In this document: piece by piece, positions 30,794 to 42,508 of the stretch | How the letters are laid out: each line of letters begins with the position of its first letter | Position numbering within the stretch: the first letter of the stretch is position 1 | NCBI GenBank assembly: GCA_963921195.1 | Contig: OY992536.1 | Location: 100,776,778 to 100,840,777 of the forward strand | Direction: 5' to 3' | DNA from: Pegoplata infirma | Taxonomy: Eukaryota > Arthropoda > Insecta > Diptera > Anthomyiidae | DNA: 64,000 nucleotides | Position numbers and translations under genes: made by a program | The notes under the pieces: generated by a model | What the model was told of the DNA's origin: nothing | Seen by the model: only the letters and a program-made list of their open reading frames with translations | The model's database searches: none

Positions 30794-32877
30794 TAAGGGT
30801 GTTCTTATTTTTTTATTTCGGATTTTTGTGTTGCACTGGGCAGAATTTTGTTCCTTTGTACTAAAAACTTAATAATACAAAATTTGGAGTTAATCCGATA
30901 ACTTTAAGTGGACGCGGAAACGACCTGAAGTTTGAAAAACGAATTACAAGGGGAAAAAATTACTTTTTACTCATTTTCTCAATTTTTTCGACATTTTAAG
31001 TTAACTTTGAATTCAAATGGTTACAGAATTGTGATGTGGAGTACATTACCTTTGTAATAAGGTAAAAAAAACTAAAATCGGTTAAAAATCAGCCAAGTTA
31101 TTACAACTGCCCCAGGCAACTAGCGTGTGGCAGATCACTTGATCAAAGATTTCGAGTTCCATTTTTGAAATTGATTAAAATTATCTACTATAGCAACATT
31201 TTTTTATTCTTTAAGTCCCAATGTACTAAGGTGATAAGCATTTTTCATATTGTGTTATGCTAACTTGTTTTAAATAAATGGTAAAAAGGTCTTAATTTTT
31301 CAACCCTGTTTTCAAATCTCCAATTTCAAATTTTTATTTTTTTTGGCAAATAAAATTTAAAAAATTGACCATTGGACTATAGGATTTTGTTAAGCACATA
31401 TAAGGGAATAAAAACTACAAAAATTGTAGACATTCCTTTTTTCATTCGGCTAGTTCAGCTATTTTATTTTGGCGGATTTCGAGATAATAGTGATTTTGGT
31501 AACTTTTTTAGCTTTTAGTTAATTTTTTTATTATTTTTTAACAAACCTCATATGTTTTCTACCGAATTATTGCAGTATAATATAGAATACTTCGATTGCT
31601 TTAATAAGAACCAAATTGAGACATGAAAAATTTACCCAATTAAAGGTCAAATTTTAGAAGAATTTGAATTTTTAAAGATTAACAGATTTTTCGAGCGGAT
31701 ATTAATGAAACTGATTGATGTTATTTTAATATGTCTAAAAATTAATAGTTTTTTATTAAAATTCAGAACATTAACCATTATGTGCTGTTGGGGTCTATAT
31801 GACCCTATGAAATAATATACTTATATTTTCTCCATTATAAAAAAAAGAAAACTATAGACCCCAATAGCACTTAAGGGTTAATTTTCTGAATTTTAATAAT
31901 AATCCATTGACGGTTAATCATATTAAAACAACATCAAGGAGTTTCATTAATATCCGCTCAAAAAAATTGTTAATCTTTAAAAATTTAAATTCTTCTAAAA
32001 TTTGACCTTTGACCTTTAATTGGGTCAATTCTTCATGTCTCAATTCCGCTCATATTAAAGGAATTGAAGTATTCTATATTATGCTGCAATAATTCGGTAG
32101 AAAACATATGAGGTTTGTTAAAAAATAATAAAAAAATTAACTAAAAGCTAAAAAAGTTACCAAAATCACTATTATCTCGAAATCCGCCGAAATAAAATCG
32201 CTGAACTAGCCGAATGAAAAAAGGAATGTCTACAATTTTTGTAGTTTTTATTCCCTTATATGTGCTTAACAAAATCCTATAGTCCAATGGTCAATTTTTT
32301 AAATTTTATTTGCCAAAAAAAATAAAAATTTGAAATTGGAGATTTGAAAACAGGGTTGAAAAATTAAGACCTTTTTACCATTTATTTAAAACAAGTTAGC
32401 ATAACACAATATGAAAAATGCTTATCACTTTGGTACATTGGGACTTAAAGAATAAAAAAATGTTGCTATAGTAGATAATTTCAATCAATTTCAAAAATGG
32501 AACTCGAAATCTTTGATCAAGTGGTCTGTCACACGCTAGTTGCCTGGGGCAGTTGTAATAACTTGGCTGATTTTTAACCGATTTTAGTTTTTATTGCCTT
32601 ATTACAAAGGTAATGTACTCCACATCACAATTCTGTAACCATTTGAATTCAAAGTTAACTTAAAATGTCGAAAAAATTGAGAAAATGAGTAAAAAGTCAT
32701 TTTTTCCCCTTGTAATTCGTTTTTCAAACTTCAGGTCGTTTCCGCGTCCACTTAAAGTTATCGGATTGACTCCAAATTTTATTTTTTTAAGTTTTTAGTA
32801 TAAAGGAACAATAATTTGCCCAGTGCCAAGCAATTAAAACATTTGAAAATTTTCCCTTACTGTTAAGAACACCCTTA
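30794..32877. mobile_element. 2.08-kb hAT-like foldback element, arms ~1 kb
   Basis: The ends TAAGGGTGTTCTTA/TAAGAACACCCTTA match. After a divergent 60 bp the arms are nearly identical for about 950 bp (GGACGCGGAAACGACCTGAA; TAGTTGCCTGGGGCAGTTGT) and meet near 31835 with a short loop. 8-bp flanks GTATACAT lie at 30786-30793 and 32878-32885. The left flank is shared with the neighbouring element. No open frame of note. RNA across it would form a ~1-kb duplex. Confidence 0.85.
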
Positions 32878-32925
32878 GTATACATAGATTCGGCCAAGTC
32901 GAATTTAACTTTTCTACTTGTTTCA

Positions 32926-33000
32926 CTTAATAAGGGTATTTTGTAGGGTATTCATAGGTTCGGTAAAGTCGAATTTAACTCTTCTACTTGTTTAAATTTT
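32926..33000. repeat. Second M1 end fragment
   Basis: GGTATTCATAGGTTCGGTAA then GTCGAATTTAAC and TTCTACTTGTTT duplicates the M1 end phrase just before it at 32884-32925. Tandem M1 ends. Confidence 0.6.
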
Positions 33001-34950
33001 AAAACTTTTATGTTGTAAGTTTACAATTATTTTGTTGTAATATTCAAATTTTTTTTTTAAATAACCTTTTCCTATAATTTCTGATATTATAAATCTTTTT
33101 TTATTTAAGAAAATGTAATATTCACTTATATAAATTTTAAATTTTATTAAATAAAATGATTAAAAATAAAATTTACCTTTTTTCCAACACACTGGCAGGA
33201 TTTAAGTATTTTAAAAGTAAATGCACAAACTCAATTTTTTATTTATTTATATTTTTTGTAACATTTATCCTTTAAATTTTAAAATTTCATTCACAAATTA
33301 TTTTCATTCAGCCACTTAGGCGTATGATTAATATTAATTTTTATAATTTTTTTATTTCTTTATATAACTTTTAATCTCACTTGTTTTCAACACTTTTCCA
33401 TTATAAATAAATTTAACTAATAAATTGATATTAATAAACCTTCAAATATAAATGAAATAATTTTGTATAATTTTATTAATTTATTTTAGTATAATTTGGC
33501 TACAAATATTAAAAAGTTTCCTCTTTTGCCGCAACCAAAAATAAAACACCATAAAATGTGCAATGTAATTTCCTTTTTTAATTTACGTGCAAATTAATTG
33601 AAAAATTATTTATTAAGTTACACACACTTGAAATTTATTAAGTAAAACAAATAAAATTATTTTTTTTTTAGATTTTTGTAAATTATTTTCTAATAAATTT
33701 TACAAAATTTTAAATTAAAACCAATTTTTAGTTAAAATGTAGCACAAGGTTATAGACGAATCAAAAAAAGAAAATATATAAAAATATTAATATTACGAAA
33801 AACTTTGCGAATTTTAAAATTTTTTTGCTTAAAAAAACGCACGTTTATGCTTGTTAAAGATTTGAAAATAGACTACAGAATATTGAAATTAAAACAAGGT
33901 AAATATTTAAAAATTTTTAGACAAGAACATGAGTTTGTTTTTTCAGATATTTTTTTTTGGAAAAATAATTATTATAAAAAAAAACACGAAAACAAACAAT
34001 TGATTTGTATAAACAATTGGAAAGTTAAATATATTTTCACTCAAACAATTTCCAATGGAAAATTGGAGAAAAAAGAAAATTTGTTAAACAAAACATAAAT
34101 TTTCAACTTTTTTTTTGTTTAGGGATTTTATACAAAAAATTGTTTGTTATTTTTTACAGGAATTTTGCAAAAAAAAAAAAAAAATATTTTGCAAAAAATT
34201 CCCACACAGCCAAACAAACAATATAATAAAATTTAATTGAATATTGTGCATACAAAATAATGTCTAAAAAAAAATCCCCCAAAAATTTTTGCAAATTTCA
34301 AAAGAATTGTTTTTCAAAAAATTTTGTTTTCTAGCATTTTCAAAAAAACAATTATAAATTTTTAATATTTTCTTGAAAACTCATGCATTAAATTTCAAAA
34401 TAACAACAAATATCAAAACATTTGCATGCAAAACAAAAATATTGCAATAACAATAAGCCAACCCTGAATCATCATTGACTCTTCTGCATATAAATTACTA
34501 CAATTTTCAAATAATGTGTAGATGCAAAATAATTTCAAAATTTAAAATTCTTAATATTAAATGCATTTTTGTTTGCTTTTCTTTAAATTTTCTTAAACTA
34601 AACACACTTTTCCAAAATCTTTTATGGAATATGAGTTTGTATTTTTGAATTTTCAAAAATTTATTTTTAAAATTTATATATTGACAGCCGGCATAAGCCA
34701 GCAGCTAGCAAAACATACTCATGCCTCATTGCGAATATTGCTTACTTATTGCGTGTGTAACCTTGAAAATTTTAGATTTTTTTTTTTTTTTTTGGAAAAC
34801 TATAAAATATTTTTTTGTATCATAATCAGGGAAAGGAACTTTAGGAGTGTAAAAAAGCATTAAAAATGAAAAAATATGCAGAAAAACATAAAAATTATGC
34901 TTTAGCAATGATACTTTTTGTAAGCAACATAAAATTTATAAAAAAAATTA
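33001..34950. other. ~2 kb very AT-rich region, no gene supported
   Basis: Low-complexity A/T sequence with weak open frames (97 codons at 33805, 79 at 34624) made of K, I, N and F codons and no domain. GGCGTATGATT at 33317-33327 matches the CAATCATACGC motif of the CAC family. It may be unique intergenic DNA. Confidence 0.45.
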
Positions 34951-35705
34951 AAAACAGAGGTAAAAAGTGTAAATCTGCCCTGGCCGAATCCATGAATACC
35001 CTCGACAATGCCCTATTTCGGTTAAAACAAGTAACAAAATTAATTCGACTAACAAGGGAAGTCTCCCAAGTGTCACCCGCGGATCTTTATGGAATTGGTT
35101 TTATTTTGTAGATCAGAAAAAATAAAGGGACACGTATTTTTTTATAGCGGCCCAAATTCATATTTAGGGGGTAAAAAGGAGGGGGGAAGACAAGGCCATT
35201 TTTCGGTTTTTTTGGTTTATCTCCTATATTATGCAAAGAAACCTAGTCATGTTACATACCAAATGAAAGGTCTTTGGAAAACCTATCTACGTGTGCTAAA
35301 ATACGTCATATTGAGTAAAATACCAAAATTTTAGGACATTTTTGTTAATAAGTCGAAAAATATTAAATTGTTAGCACCACGAGATAGGTACTTTTAATAC
35401 CTTTAATCTGATACCACACATGCCTATATTATTTTGTTTAAATAGGCGTAAATCGTAAAAAACTGAAAAAGGTCAATTTCTTCCCATACAAATCGACCCC
35501 CCCACCCCTTAAAAATGAGTTTGGGCCGCTAAAAAAATACGGGTCGAATTAATTTTCGTTCTTGTCAACATATCCAAATTTCATGAAGATCGGAGGGTGA
35601 CACCAGGGAGACTTCCCTTGTAAGCCGAATCCAAAAATAACCTTCACAATGCCATTTTTCAGTAATTTGAGTTATTTTAAAATTGTTAAAAAATTCTGAC
35701 TAGAA
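34951..35705 (+). mobile_element. Mini-me-like M1/M3 fragments split by a foldback
   Basis: GCCCTGGCCGAATCCATGAA and TACCCTCGACAATGCCCTAT, then AATTCGACTAA; past the insertion AGCCGAATCCAAAAATAACC and TTCACAATGCCATTTTTCAG. Removing 35053-35620 with one TAA joins AATTCGACTAA to GCCGAATCC, matching other M1 entry phrases (AATTCGACTTGGCCGAATC). Confidence 0.6.
35053..35620. mobile_element. 568-bp foldback element, CAAGGGAAGTCTCCC ends, TAA target (PIF/Harbinger-like)
   Basis: TIR CAAGGGAAGTCTCCC is exact at both ends. The arms stay similar for about 200 bp (GTGTCACCC, GCGGCCCAAA, GTATTTTTTTA). 3-bp flanks TAA lie at 35050-35052 and 35621-35623. A TWA target is typical of PIF/Harbinger. Overlapping 81-codon frames here read the arms and are not genes. 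Confidence 0.8.
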
Positions 35706-36160
35706 ATTTTCTGACTAGAAATTTTTAATTTTAAATAAAAAACTTTTTTTAGTTAAAAAAATATTTTTTTTTTTAATTTAAAACATTTTTTTTGAAGTTT
35801 TAACTTTTATTTTTTAAGGGCAAACTATTTTTAATGACGCAAGTAAACATTCGACATACTAACTTATTAATCAAGCAGATTTGTTGTTAACTGACGCTCA
35901 CTCGCAATCACGTGATTGAAAGAAAGCACGAAATCGCGTAACCAACGCCCATCTCCCCCAAATCATTTTGAATACAAATGAATTTTGTAAAAAAATCTTT
36001 TTTAACCAATTGTAACTTTTTTAATGTAAAAATATTTCAACTCGATTTTTTTTTTTATTAACAAAAAATTATGGCACTTTTTAACAAAAAATTTTTTGGG
36101 TGTAAAAAATATTTCTTCACTCAAAAGAAAAACTCTGCCAAAAAAAACTTTCAGGAGATT
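35706..36160. other. AT-rich spacer
   Basis: A less AT-rich patch at 35880-35965 (CGCTCACTCGCAATCACGTG) has no recognised function. The rest is poly-A/T. Confidence 0.4.
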
Positions 36161-37750
36161 TTTCTGCTAAAATGGATATTTTTACTAAAATCTCTGTTAT
36201 TCAATTTTGTATAATAACAGAAATTTACTGCGATTTTACTGATTCTGTTAGCTGAATTTCAAAATATTTTTGAACATATTTTCAGCAGATTATTTTTTAA
36301 TTATACAGACATAGTTTGCTGTCATTATTAGTTCAAGAAAAATTTATTTTTTTAAAGTGTTAATTTTTTTTTGTGCAATTAAAACGATATTTTTAAACAT
36401 ATTTCCTAAGGTTTTTCTGCTAAAATGGACATTTTTACTAAAATCTCTGTCATTCAGTCTTACAAAATAACAGAAATTTTACAGCGATTTTGCTGATTAT
36501 ATTTGCTGAATTTCAATTACTTTTGAACATACATATTAGAGTGTCCCTTATTTTGGAAATGTTGGAAATGTTGAGACGGTACCCGCTCATTTTTACCTTT
36601 TGACTTAAAAATAACTGATGAAAAATTTTACGCTCCTACGACCACGCCTTCCCTACGTGACGGGGCCTTAAAGAGCGGGGCCAAAAAAATAATTTTTCCA
36701 TACAAACCAAAAAATTTTTTTTTGATTTTTAATTTTTTTGTTATTAATTATTATATTACTTGCTTAGCTTATTTACGACAAAAAATTTGATTTTGGTGGG
36801 ATAAGGCTTTCAACTCTAAAAAATTTTTCGAAAAAATAAAAAATTTAGAGCCGCAGGGGTCCTAAGGTAAAATTTTTTAAAAAATATTTTTTTTTAGTTT
36901 TGACAAGCAACGGTTTTAGTTGCTATGTTGCTTTAAATGATATATATTCATAAAAAAATATTTTTTGTATCTGTGACATCTTTATCGTGATCTAAAAAAA
37001 GGGTAAAAAATGCATTGTTGATGTGTTTCGATACACGATAAAGATGTTACAGATATGAATAATATTTTTTTTTAATATATATCATTAAAGTCAATATAAA
37101 AACTAAAACCGTTGCTTGTCAAAACTTAAAAAAATATATTTTAATTTTTTTTTTTTACCGTAGGACCCCAACGGCTCAAAATTTTTTTTCGAAAAAGATA
37201 AAAATGTCACAGATATAAATAATATTTTTTTTGGAATATATATCATTAAAAGCGACATAACAACTAAAACCGTTGCTTGTCAAAACTAAAATAAAATATT
37301 TTTTAAAAATTTTTTACTGTAGGACCCTAACGGCTCTAAATTTTTTTTTTAAAAAATTTTTTAGAGCTGAAAGCCTAATCCCACCAAAATCAAATTTTTT
37401 GATAGGCTAACCAAGTAATATAATAATTAATAACAAAAAAATTTTAAATCAAAAAAAAAATTTTTGGTTTGTATGGAAAAATGATTTTTAAGGCCCCGTC
37501 GCGTAGGGAAGGCGTGGTCGTAGGGGCGTAAAATTTTTCCTGAGTTATTTTTAAGTCAAATGGAAAAAAATTAGCGGGTACCGTCTCAACATTTCCAACA
37601 TTTCCAAAATAAGGGACACTCTAATACATATATTTAGCACATTATTTTTTAATTATACAAAAATGGTTTGCTGTCATTATTTAAAAAAAAAAATTCAAAG
37701 TGTTTATTTTTTTTGTTCTTTTTTCATTGAAACTTTCTTAAGTTTCATTT
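36161..37750. repeat. Two tandem 253-bp units, the second split by a foldback
   Basis: TTTCTGCTAAAATGGAYATT starts at 36161 and again at 36414, and both units continue with TTTTACTAAAATCTCTGT and 'ATAACAGAAATTTTAC'. The second unit stops at ACATACATAT and resumes after the hAT-like insertion with ATTTAGCACATTATTTTTTA and GGTTTGCTGTCATTATT. Related CAGATTTTTCTGCTGA phrases continue at 37930-38100. Confidence 0.65.
36537..37623. mobile_element. 1.09-kb hAT-like foldback element
   Basis: TIR TAGAGTGTCCCTTATTTTGG continues with two GGAAATGTT repeats and GAGACGGTACCCGCT, and its inverse ends at 37623. The arms pair to the centre past CCTACGACCACGCCTTCCCT and AACCGTTGCTTGTCAAAACT. Exact 8-bp flanks ATACATAT lie at 36529-36536 and 37624-37631, fitting nTnnnnAn. 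Non-coding. Confidence 0.85.
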
Positions 37751-38184
37751 TTCCAAAGTGTTATTTTTTTTGAGCAATTGATTGAGATTGAGACTAATTA
37801 TTGCGAAAAATCCGTAGATTATATTACTAATTTTACAAAAACATTTTTTTTATTTATTTTTTTTTTTAATTTAAAAAAAAAACTATTAGAGTTTTCATGA
37901 AAACAAATTTTCTAAAAACAAAAATTATCTAGAAAATGTCTTAGCAGATTTCTCTGCTGTTTTGACTGATTTTTTTCTTGATTTCACCTAGATAATCATG
38001 ACAGATTTTCAGCAAACCGTGTCTGCTTAAATCAGCAGATTTATCATATAGCTCAAAATGGGTGTATTTTCCGCAGATTTTTCTGCTGATTAGACAGAGA
38101 ATTTATTTTGAGTTTGTTAAATAGTAAAATTGTTTACTCTTCATATTTCGCAAAAAAAATGGTCCTAGAAACTTGGAGTTATGG
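37751..38184. repeat. Degenerate CAGCAGATTTTTCTGCTG-type repeats
   Basis: Several imperfect copies of AGCAGATTTNTCTGCTG, each an inverted repeat in itself, at 37938-38095. They continue the theme of the 253-bp units. Confidence 0.45.
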
Positions 38185-38319
38185 ATCATCTAGCGAAAAA
38201 AAAAATTCTAAAAAAGTACACTTCCGAGAAGTGTATTTTGGTACTATTTGCATCTCCTAAAAATATTATATAAGAAATTTGAAATGTAGAATACTAAAGC
38301 GTAAAAAATATAATAAAAA
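38185..38319. repeat. F-repeat relic
   Basis: TAGAAACTTGGAGTTATGGA, ATCATCTAGCGAAAAAAAAA, GTATTTTGGTACTATTTGCA, TCTCCTAAAAATATTATATA: F phrases in order. Confidence 0.55.
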
Positions 38320-38665
38320 GTAAAAAGTTAAATACGGCCTTGCCAAATGTATTGATACCCTCCGCAATGTCAAAAATGGAAATTACAAAAAAAAAACTCC
38401 AAAAAAATTTGTTAAAAAAAAAAAAAATTCCGCAAACTTTTGTTTGTTCTTATTTAAACCATTTCGTATTCAATTATGTTCACATTTTTCAACCAGCAGC
38501 CGAATTAAAGCATTTTGTATTTTTAGGTTATGTGGAATGTTTGGAAATTCTCGAGATGTCCTTACATTTGTGCTCATAACTTTTGAACCGCTGAACCGAT
38601 ATCCCTCAAATTCAATACCAAACTTCTCGGGACCTTCTCAAGCCCATCTTGCGGAAAAATTGACA
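38320..38665 (+). mobile_element. Mini-me-like element M3, truncated
   Basis: AATACGGCCTTGCCAAATGT, 'TTGATACCCTCCGCAATG', CAACCAGCAGCCGAATTAAA, GAGATGTCCTTACATTTGTG, TTTTGAACCGCTGAACCGAT. It has lost its microsatellite half and runs into F sequence. Frames of 79 and 109 codons are within the repeat. Confidence 0.65.
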
Positions 38666-39090
38666 AAGATACTTTTTGTAAGTTCCAATTCCAAGAGAGT
38701 GAAAAGGGATAAGAAGTGCACTTTTGTAGTACCAATTTGGTACCTTTTCGATCTCCTACAACAATGGTTTTAGAAACTTAAAATTTTAAATGTAGGACCT
38801 TCTGGTATTAAAAATATTCTGAAAACGTAATTTTTGGAAATTCCGATTTCAATGGAGTAAAATGGGTAACAAACGAATATACTTTTGTATTTCTATCTCA
38901 TAAAAAATGGTTTTAGAAAGTTGAAAATTGAAATGTAGGATCATCCAGCGGAAAAAATCATTCTGACAAAAGAACTTTTTAGAATGTTTAGATTGAGAAA
39001 TTAAAAAAGTGTACTTTTTCGATATCCTTAAAGAATATTCATGATAATTTGATATTGAAGATCCATATATCGGAACAAAATAAAATATAA
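38666..39090. repeat. F-repeat units
   Basis: Three decayed units with CCAATTTGGTACCTTTTCGA, 'TCTCCTACAACAATGGTTTT', 'AGAAACTTAAAATTTTAAAT', TAGGACCTTCTGG. The M2 element follows, and F sequence continues after it, so M2 is inserted in an F array. Confidence 0.6.
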
Positions 39091-39900
39091 ACATGTAAGA
39101 AAGTTATAGTCGGTCAAGACCGACCATATAATACCCTACACTAGTGTTTCCCGGAAAATGGGTCCCAAGTCCAAACATGGACCGATTGGAACTAATTTTG
39201 TTAGATCTTTATTTTTTGCCAATAGACCCATTTAACTGAATATCGGTCGAAATTTTTATATGGGGGACTAAGCCCAAAAACGTCCCGATTTGATAAGGTT
39301 ACCAAAGTACACGTTTAACACATACAAATAAAATTTTAATCAAATATTTTAATTTTTATGAATTTTGAGGGAATTATGTGAATATTGGGAGGGTGGTTTG
39401 TGTGGGGATTACAAGAAGGACTGAACCGATTCCTTTGAAATTTGGTATGATGGTTTGTGCACATAAAATATTATTACCTGTTAAATTTCAAAACTATATC
39501 TATTATAATATGGTTTTCATAGGCATTTAAGCGGAATTCAAAGGGGCGTTTGTATGGGGACTAGGTCTTAACATGGTCCGATATTTTCCAGTTTCAATAG
39601 GCTTCGCCCTTGGGCCAAAAGAAGCTTAAGTTTCAAATTTTAAGTCAATTGATTGAAAATTGCGACCTGTATCGTGCTTAAACCAATAGATGGACAGACG
39701 GACGGACGGACGGATAGACGGACGGACGGACGGACGGACAGACGGACCATAGACGGACGGACATCGCTAAATCGACTCAAAAAGTAATTCTGAGTCGATC
39801 GGTATGCTTGAAGGTAGGTCTAGGACAAATATTTCAGGTAGTTACAAACATCAGCACAAACTCATTATACCCTGTACCACATAGTGGTGAAGGGTATAAA
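39091..39900 (+). mobile_element. Mini-me-like element M2
   Basis: It begins GTAAGAAAGTTATAGTCGGT-CAAGACCGACC and ATATAATACCCTACACTAGT. It then has a body with 'ACTGAACCGATT' phrases, a long GACR microsatellite (39692-39762), the core ACATCGCTAAATCGACTCAA, and TTACAAACATCAGCACAAAC. It ends CCTGTACCACATAGTGGTG-AAGGGTATAAA. The terminal parts are small palindromes. Colinear with 14672-15502 and 50886-51730. Confidence 0.75.
39692..39762. repeat. (GACG/GACA)n microsatellite in M2
   Basis: About 17 tetramers broken by ATAGACG and CCATAGACG, directly before the M2 core. Confidence 0.9.
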
Positions 39901-40502
39901 AATAGTTTTAAGGAAGTTCTGACTGTAAGAGGATGCCAAAAGGGTAGCAAATTGTTCTTTGGTACTTTTTTTATCTCCTAAAGTAATGTTCCTTTAAACA
40001 GGATAATTTGAACTAAGGGTCTTTTAGCAGAAAAGAAAATATTCTGAAAAGATATGCCCTTACCACAAGAAAACAAAAGTCTATTTTAACAAAAGTTTTA
40101 TTTTAAATTTCAAATTTCCAATACATTTTTTGAAAGTCGATTTTAAATACAAAAACAATTTGTATGGAAATAAAATTAAAAGCTCATTTTAAATTAATTG
40201 TATTTTCTTGTTGTAAGGCTGATAGTTTTAGAAATTATAATTTTAAATGGTTAAATTGGGTAAAAAGTGGAATTCCATTCTTAATGGGGTAAAAATTCGT
40301 ACTTTGGTACCTTTTACATCTCCTAAAATAAAGGTTATCGAAAGTTTAAATTCAAAATGTAGAATCATTCTGCAAAAAAAAACGTTCTGACAAAATTTTT
40401 TCTTAGAATTATTTCATTCTTAGAAATAAAAAAAGGGTTCATTGGTACTTTTTTGATCTTTTAAATTAATGGTTATAAAAACTTGATAATTAGAATAAAG
40501 GG
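39901..40502. repeat. F-repeat units (continuation after M2)
   Basis: GGTACTTTTTTTATCTCCTA, AGTAATGTTCCTTTAAAC, 'GGGGTAAAAATTCGTACTTT', GGTACCTTTTACATCTCCTA. Confidence 0.55.
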
Positions 40503-40504
40503 TA

Positions 40505-41105
40505 CACAGAAAAAAATAAAAAAAAATTTTGAGTAAATTTTTAATACTATTGAGTAAAAAATTACTCAATTTTCCACCAGTAAACGATTTAATAGTATTG
40601 AGTAAACTTTTAATAAAAAATTATTAAATGCTTAATAAAAAATTTAAGTAAATTATTAATTCACACAATTAAATCTTTACTTAAAATTTTTTAATATTTT
40701 TAAGTAACTTTTTAATTGTGTCAAGTAAAAATTCACTCAAAATGTATCAAATTATTTTTTTAAAAAGTTTAAAAAGTTTCTAATTTTTTTTTCCAAAAAA
40801 ATTGCTTTTACAAACTTTACCAAATATACTTATGTCTTCAAGACAAAGTAAAATTTTATAAAGATGATTTCAAACTTTCATAAACATATACAAAAAACAA
40901 TAAACTAAATGAGAATTCCAAACACCAAGAGAAAAAAAAAATAAATAAAAAAAAATATTAAATTTGTATTAAATTATTTACTCAAATTTTATTTTCAATT
41001 TTTGAGTAAATTTTTAATTGCGTCAATTAAAAAATTACTCAAATTTTTTTTTAAAAATTAAACAAGTGATTACTCAAATTTGTTTCCTCCATATTTTTTT
41101 CTGTG
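40505..41105. mobile_element. 601-bp MITE, CACAGAAAAAAAT ends, TA target
   Basis: CACAGAAAAAAATA at the left matches the inverse of ATATTTTTTTCTGTG at the right. TA flanks both sides (40503-40504 and 41106-41107). The body carries many TTGAGTAAA/TTTACTCAA motifs in both orientations. This is typical of Tc1/mariner-type MITEs. Frames in it are low complexity. Confidence 0.7.
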
Positions 41106-41530
41106 TAATTAAAAAAAAAATTATACAATGGATTTTAATCAATATCAAATGGATTTTAATCAATATCCAAATGAAATTTTGGAATCTAGGATCTTACACA
41201 AACAAAAAAAAAAAATAATTTGGTAAAAAGTGGGTAAAATGGGGTAAAGTTATATTTCTATTGACATTACGACTCCTCAAACTATCTATTTCTTTAACAC
41301 ATTTTTATGGATTAGCATGAAACCTACATGAAACAAAATTTAATGGGAACACAATGGAATTAAACAAGGAAAGGAATGAAATATTTTTCTTTTACTGAAA
41401 ATTGTTATTTTCCAACTAAATTTTTTAATAATTTTGTTTCTAAAATATTTTTTCATTCAAAAAATGTTTTTCCCCAATTTCGAAATTTCTAAAAATATGA
41501 AATATAATTAATTTAGTAGTATTTTGCAAT
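41106..41530. repeat. F-repeat remnant then AT-rich spacer
   Basis: About 41195-41260 shows GGTAAAAAGTGGGTAAAATG and TCTATTGACATTACGACTCC, F-like. A TGGATTTTAATCAATATC(A/C) phrase is repeated at 41128-41172. Then unassigned AT-rich DNA follows. Confidence 0.4.
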
Positions 41531-42080
41531 ACATCACGTTTTGCAATACATCACGTTTTCGATGTTCTGAACTCGAAAAGTTTTAAATAAGTTAAACGGT
41601 TTTTGGAATACCACCATTTGAAAATTGTTAAAAATTGCATTTTATAGGAAAAAATTTACTTTTATTTGAGCTTATAGGATTATTTGTAAAAGTATCGCCC
41701 TGTGGTCAAAGTTTTGAATTTAAGGAATATTTCGAAAATAAATTTTTAATTTTTAAAAATTTTTGACAAAATAAAAAAAGTTTGTCTATAAATACTTATG
41801 TTTTATTGGCATGTAGACTAAGAATATCAAAACAAATTTGAAATTTGTGAAACCGGTATGTGAGATTCTACCATTTGAAATTTACCAAAAACGGCATATT
41901 TCCCTGCATTTACATTTTAAAAGCAATATCCGGAAAACCGTTCACCCTAAATAAACAAATTTTCCAAAAATTGCATCATTTATTTTAAAAAAGTCTTAGG
42001 TTTTATCGGAGTGTGCCACAGGTTAAAATTATCTAATTCTTTTCAAATTAAGTTCAACTAAATTTTGAATTTTTTTTTTA
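41531..42080. repeat. Dispersed repeat E relative
   Basis: Contains GCCCTGTGGTCAAAGTTTTG, AGATTCTACCATTTGAAATT, 'TATCCGGAAAACCGTTCACC' and GTGTGCCACAGGTTAAAATT, which match in order the E phrases at 56205-56600 (GATCAAAGTTTTGG; CCATTTCAAATT; TGCCACGGGTTAAAATGA). Confidence 0.45.
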
Positions 42081-42508
42081 ATTTCTTACACAGAAACTTA
42101 AAATGCAGAAATGAATAGTTCTAAGGCTACTAACACAAAATATGCATTTGCTTGATAGTCCTGCCCCTGATAATTTGATATAACATTTTTTTTTTATTAT
42201 TTTTATTGTGTGTTTATAAAATTAAAATAGATATGTATGAAAGTTTCTTATTTGTTTACAGACATGTTGATTTTCGTACTTTTTGGCATATGCTAAAATT
42301 TTCAGTTTAATGATTTGAATATTTTTTTTTTTCAAATTTTTAATTGACTCATTGTATACAACATTGTTTTGAAAACAAATTTGTTATAATTATGTTTGAT
42401 ATTAACATAGGAGGCATTAAATGCAATTCACATAGAAGCAAACTATCCATGGTAGAGAATGACTTATTTTTAAAATGATACTTTATGAAGTACTACTTTT
42501 TGATAACA
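42081..42508. other. AT-rich spacer
   Basis: No feature recognised. Confidence 0.45.
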
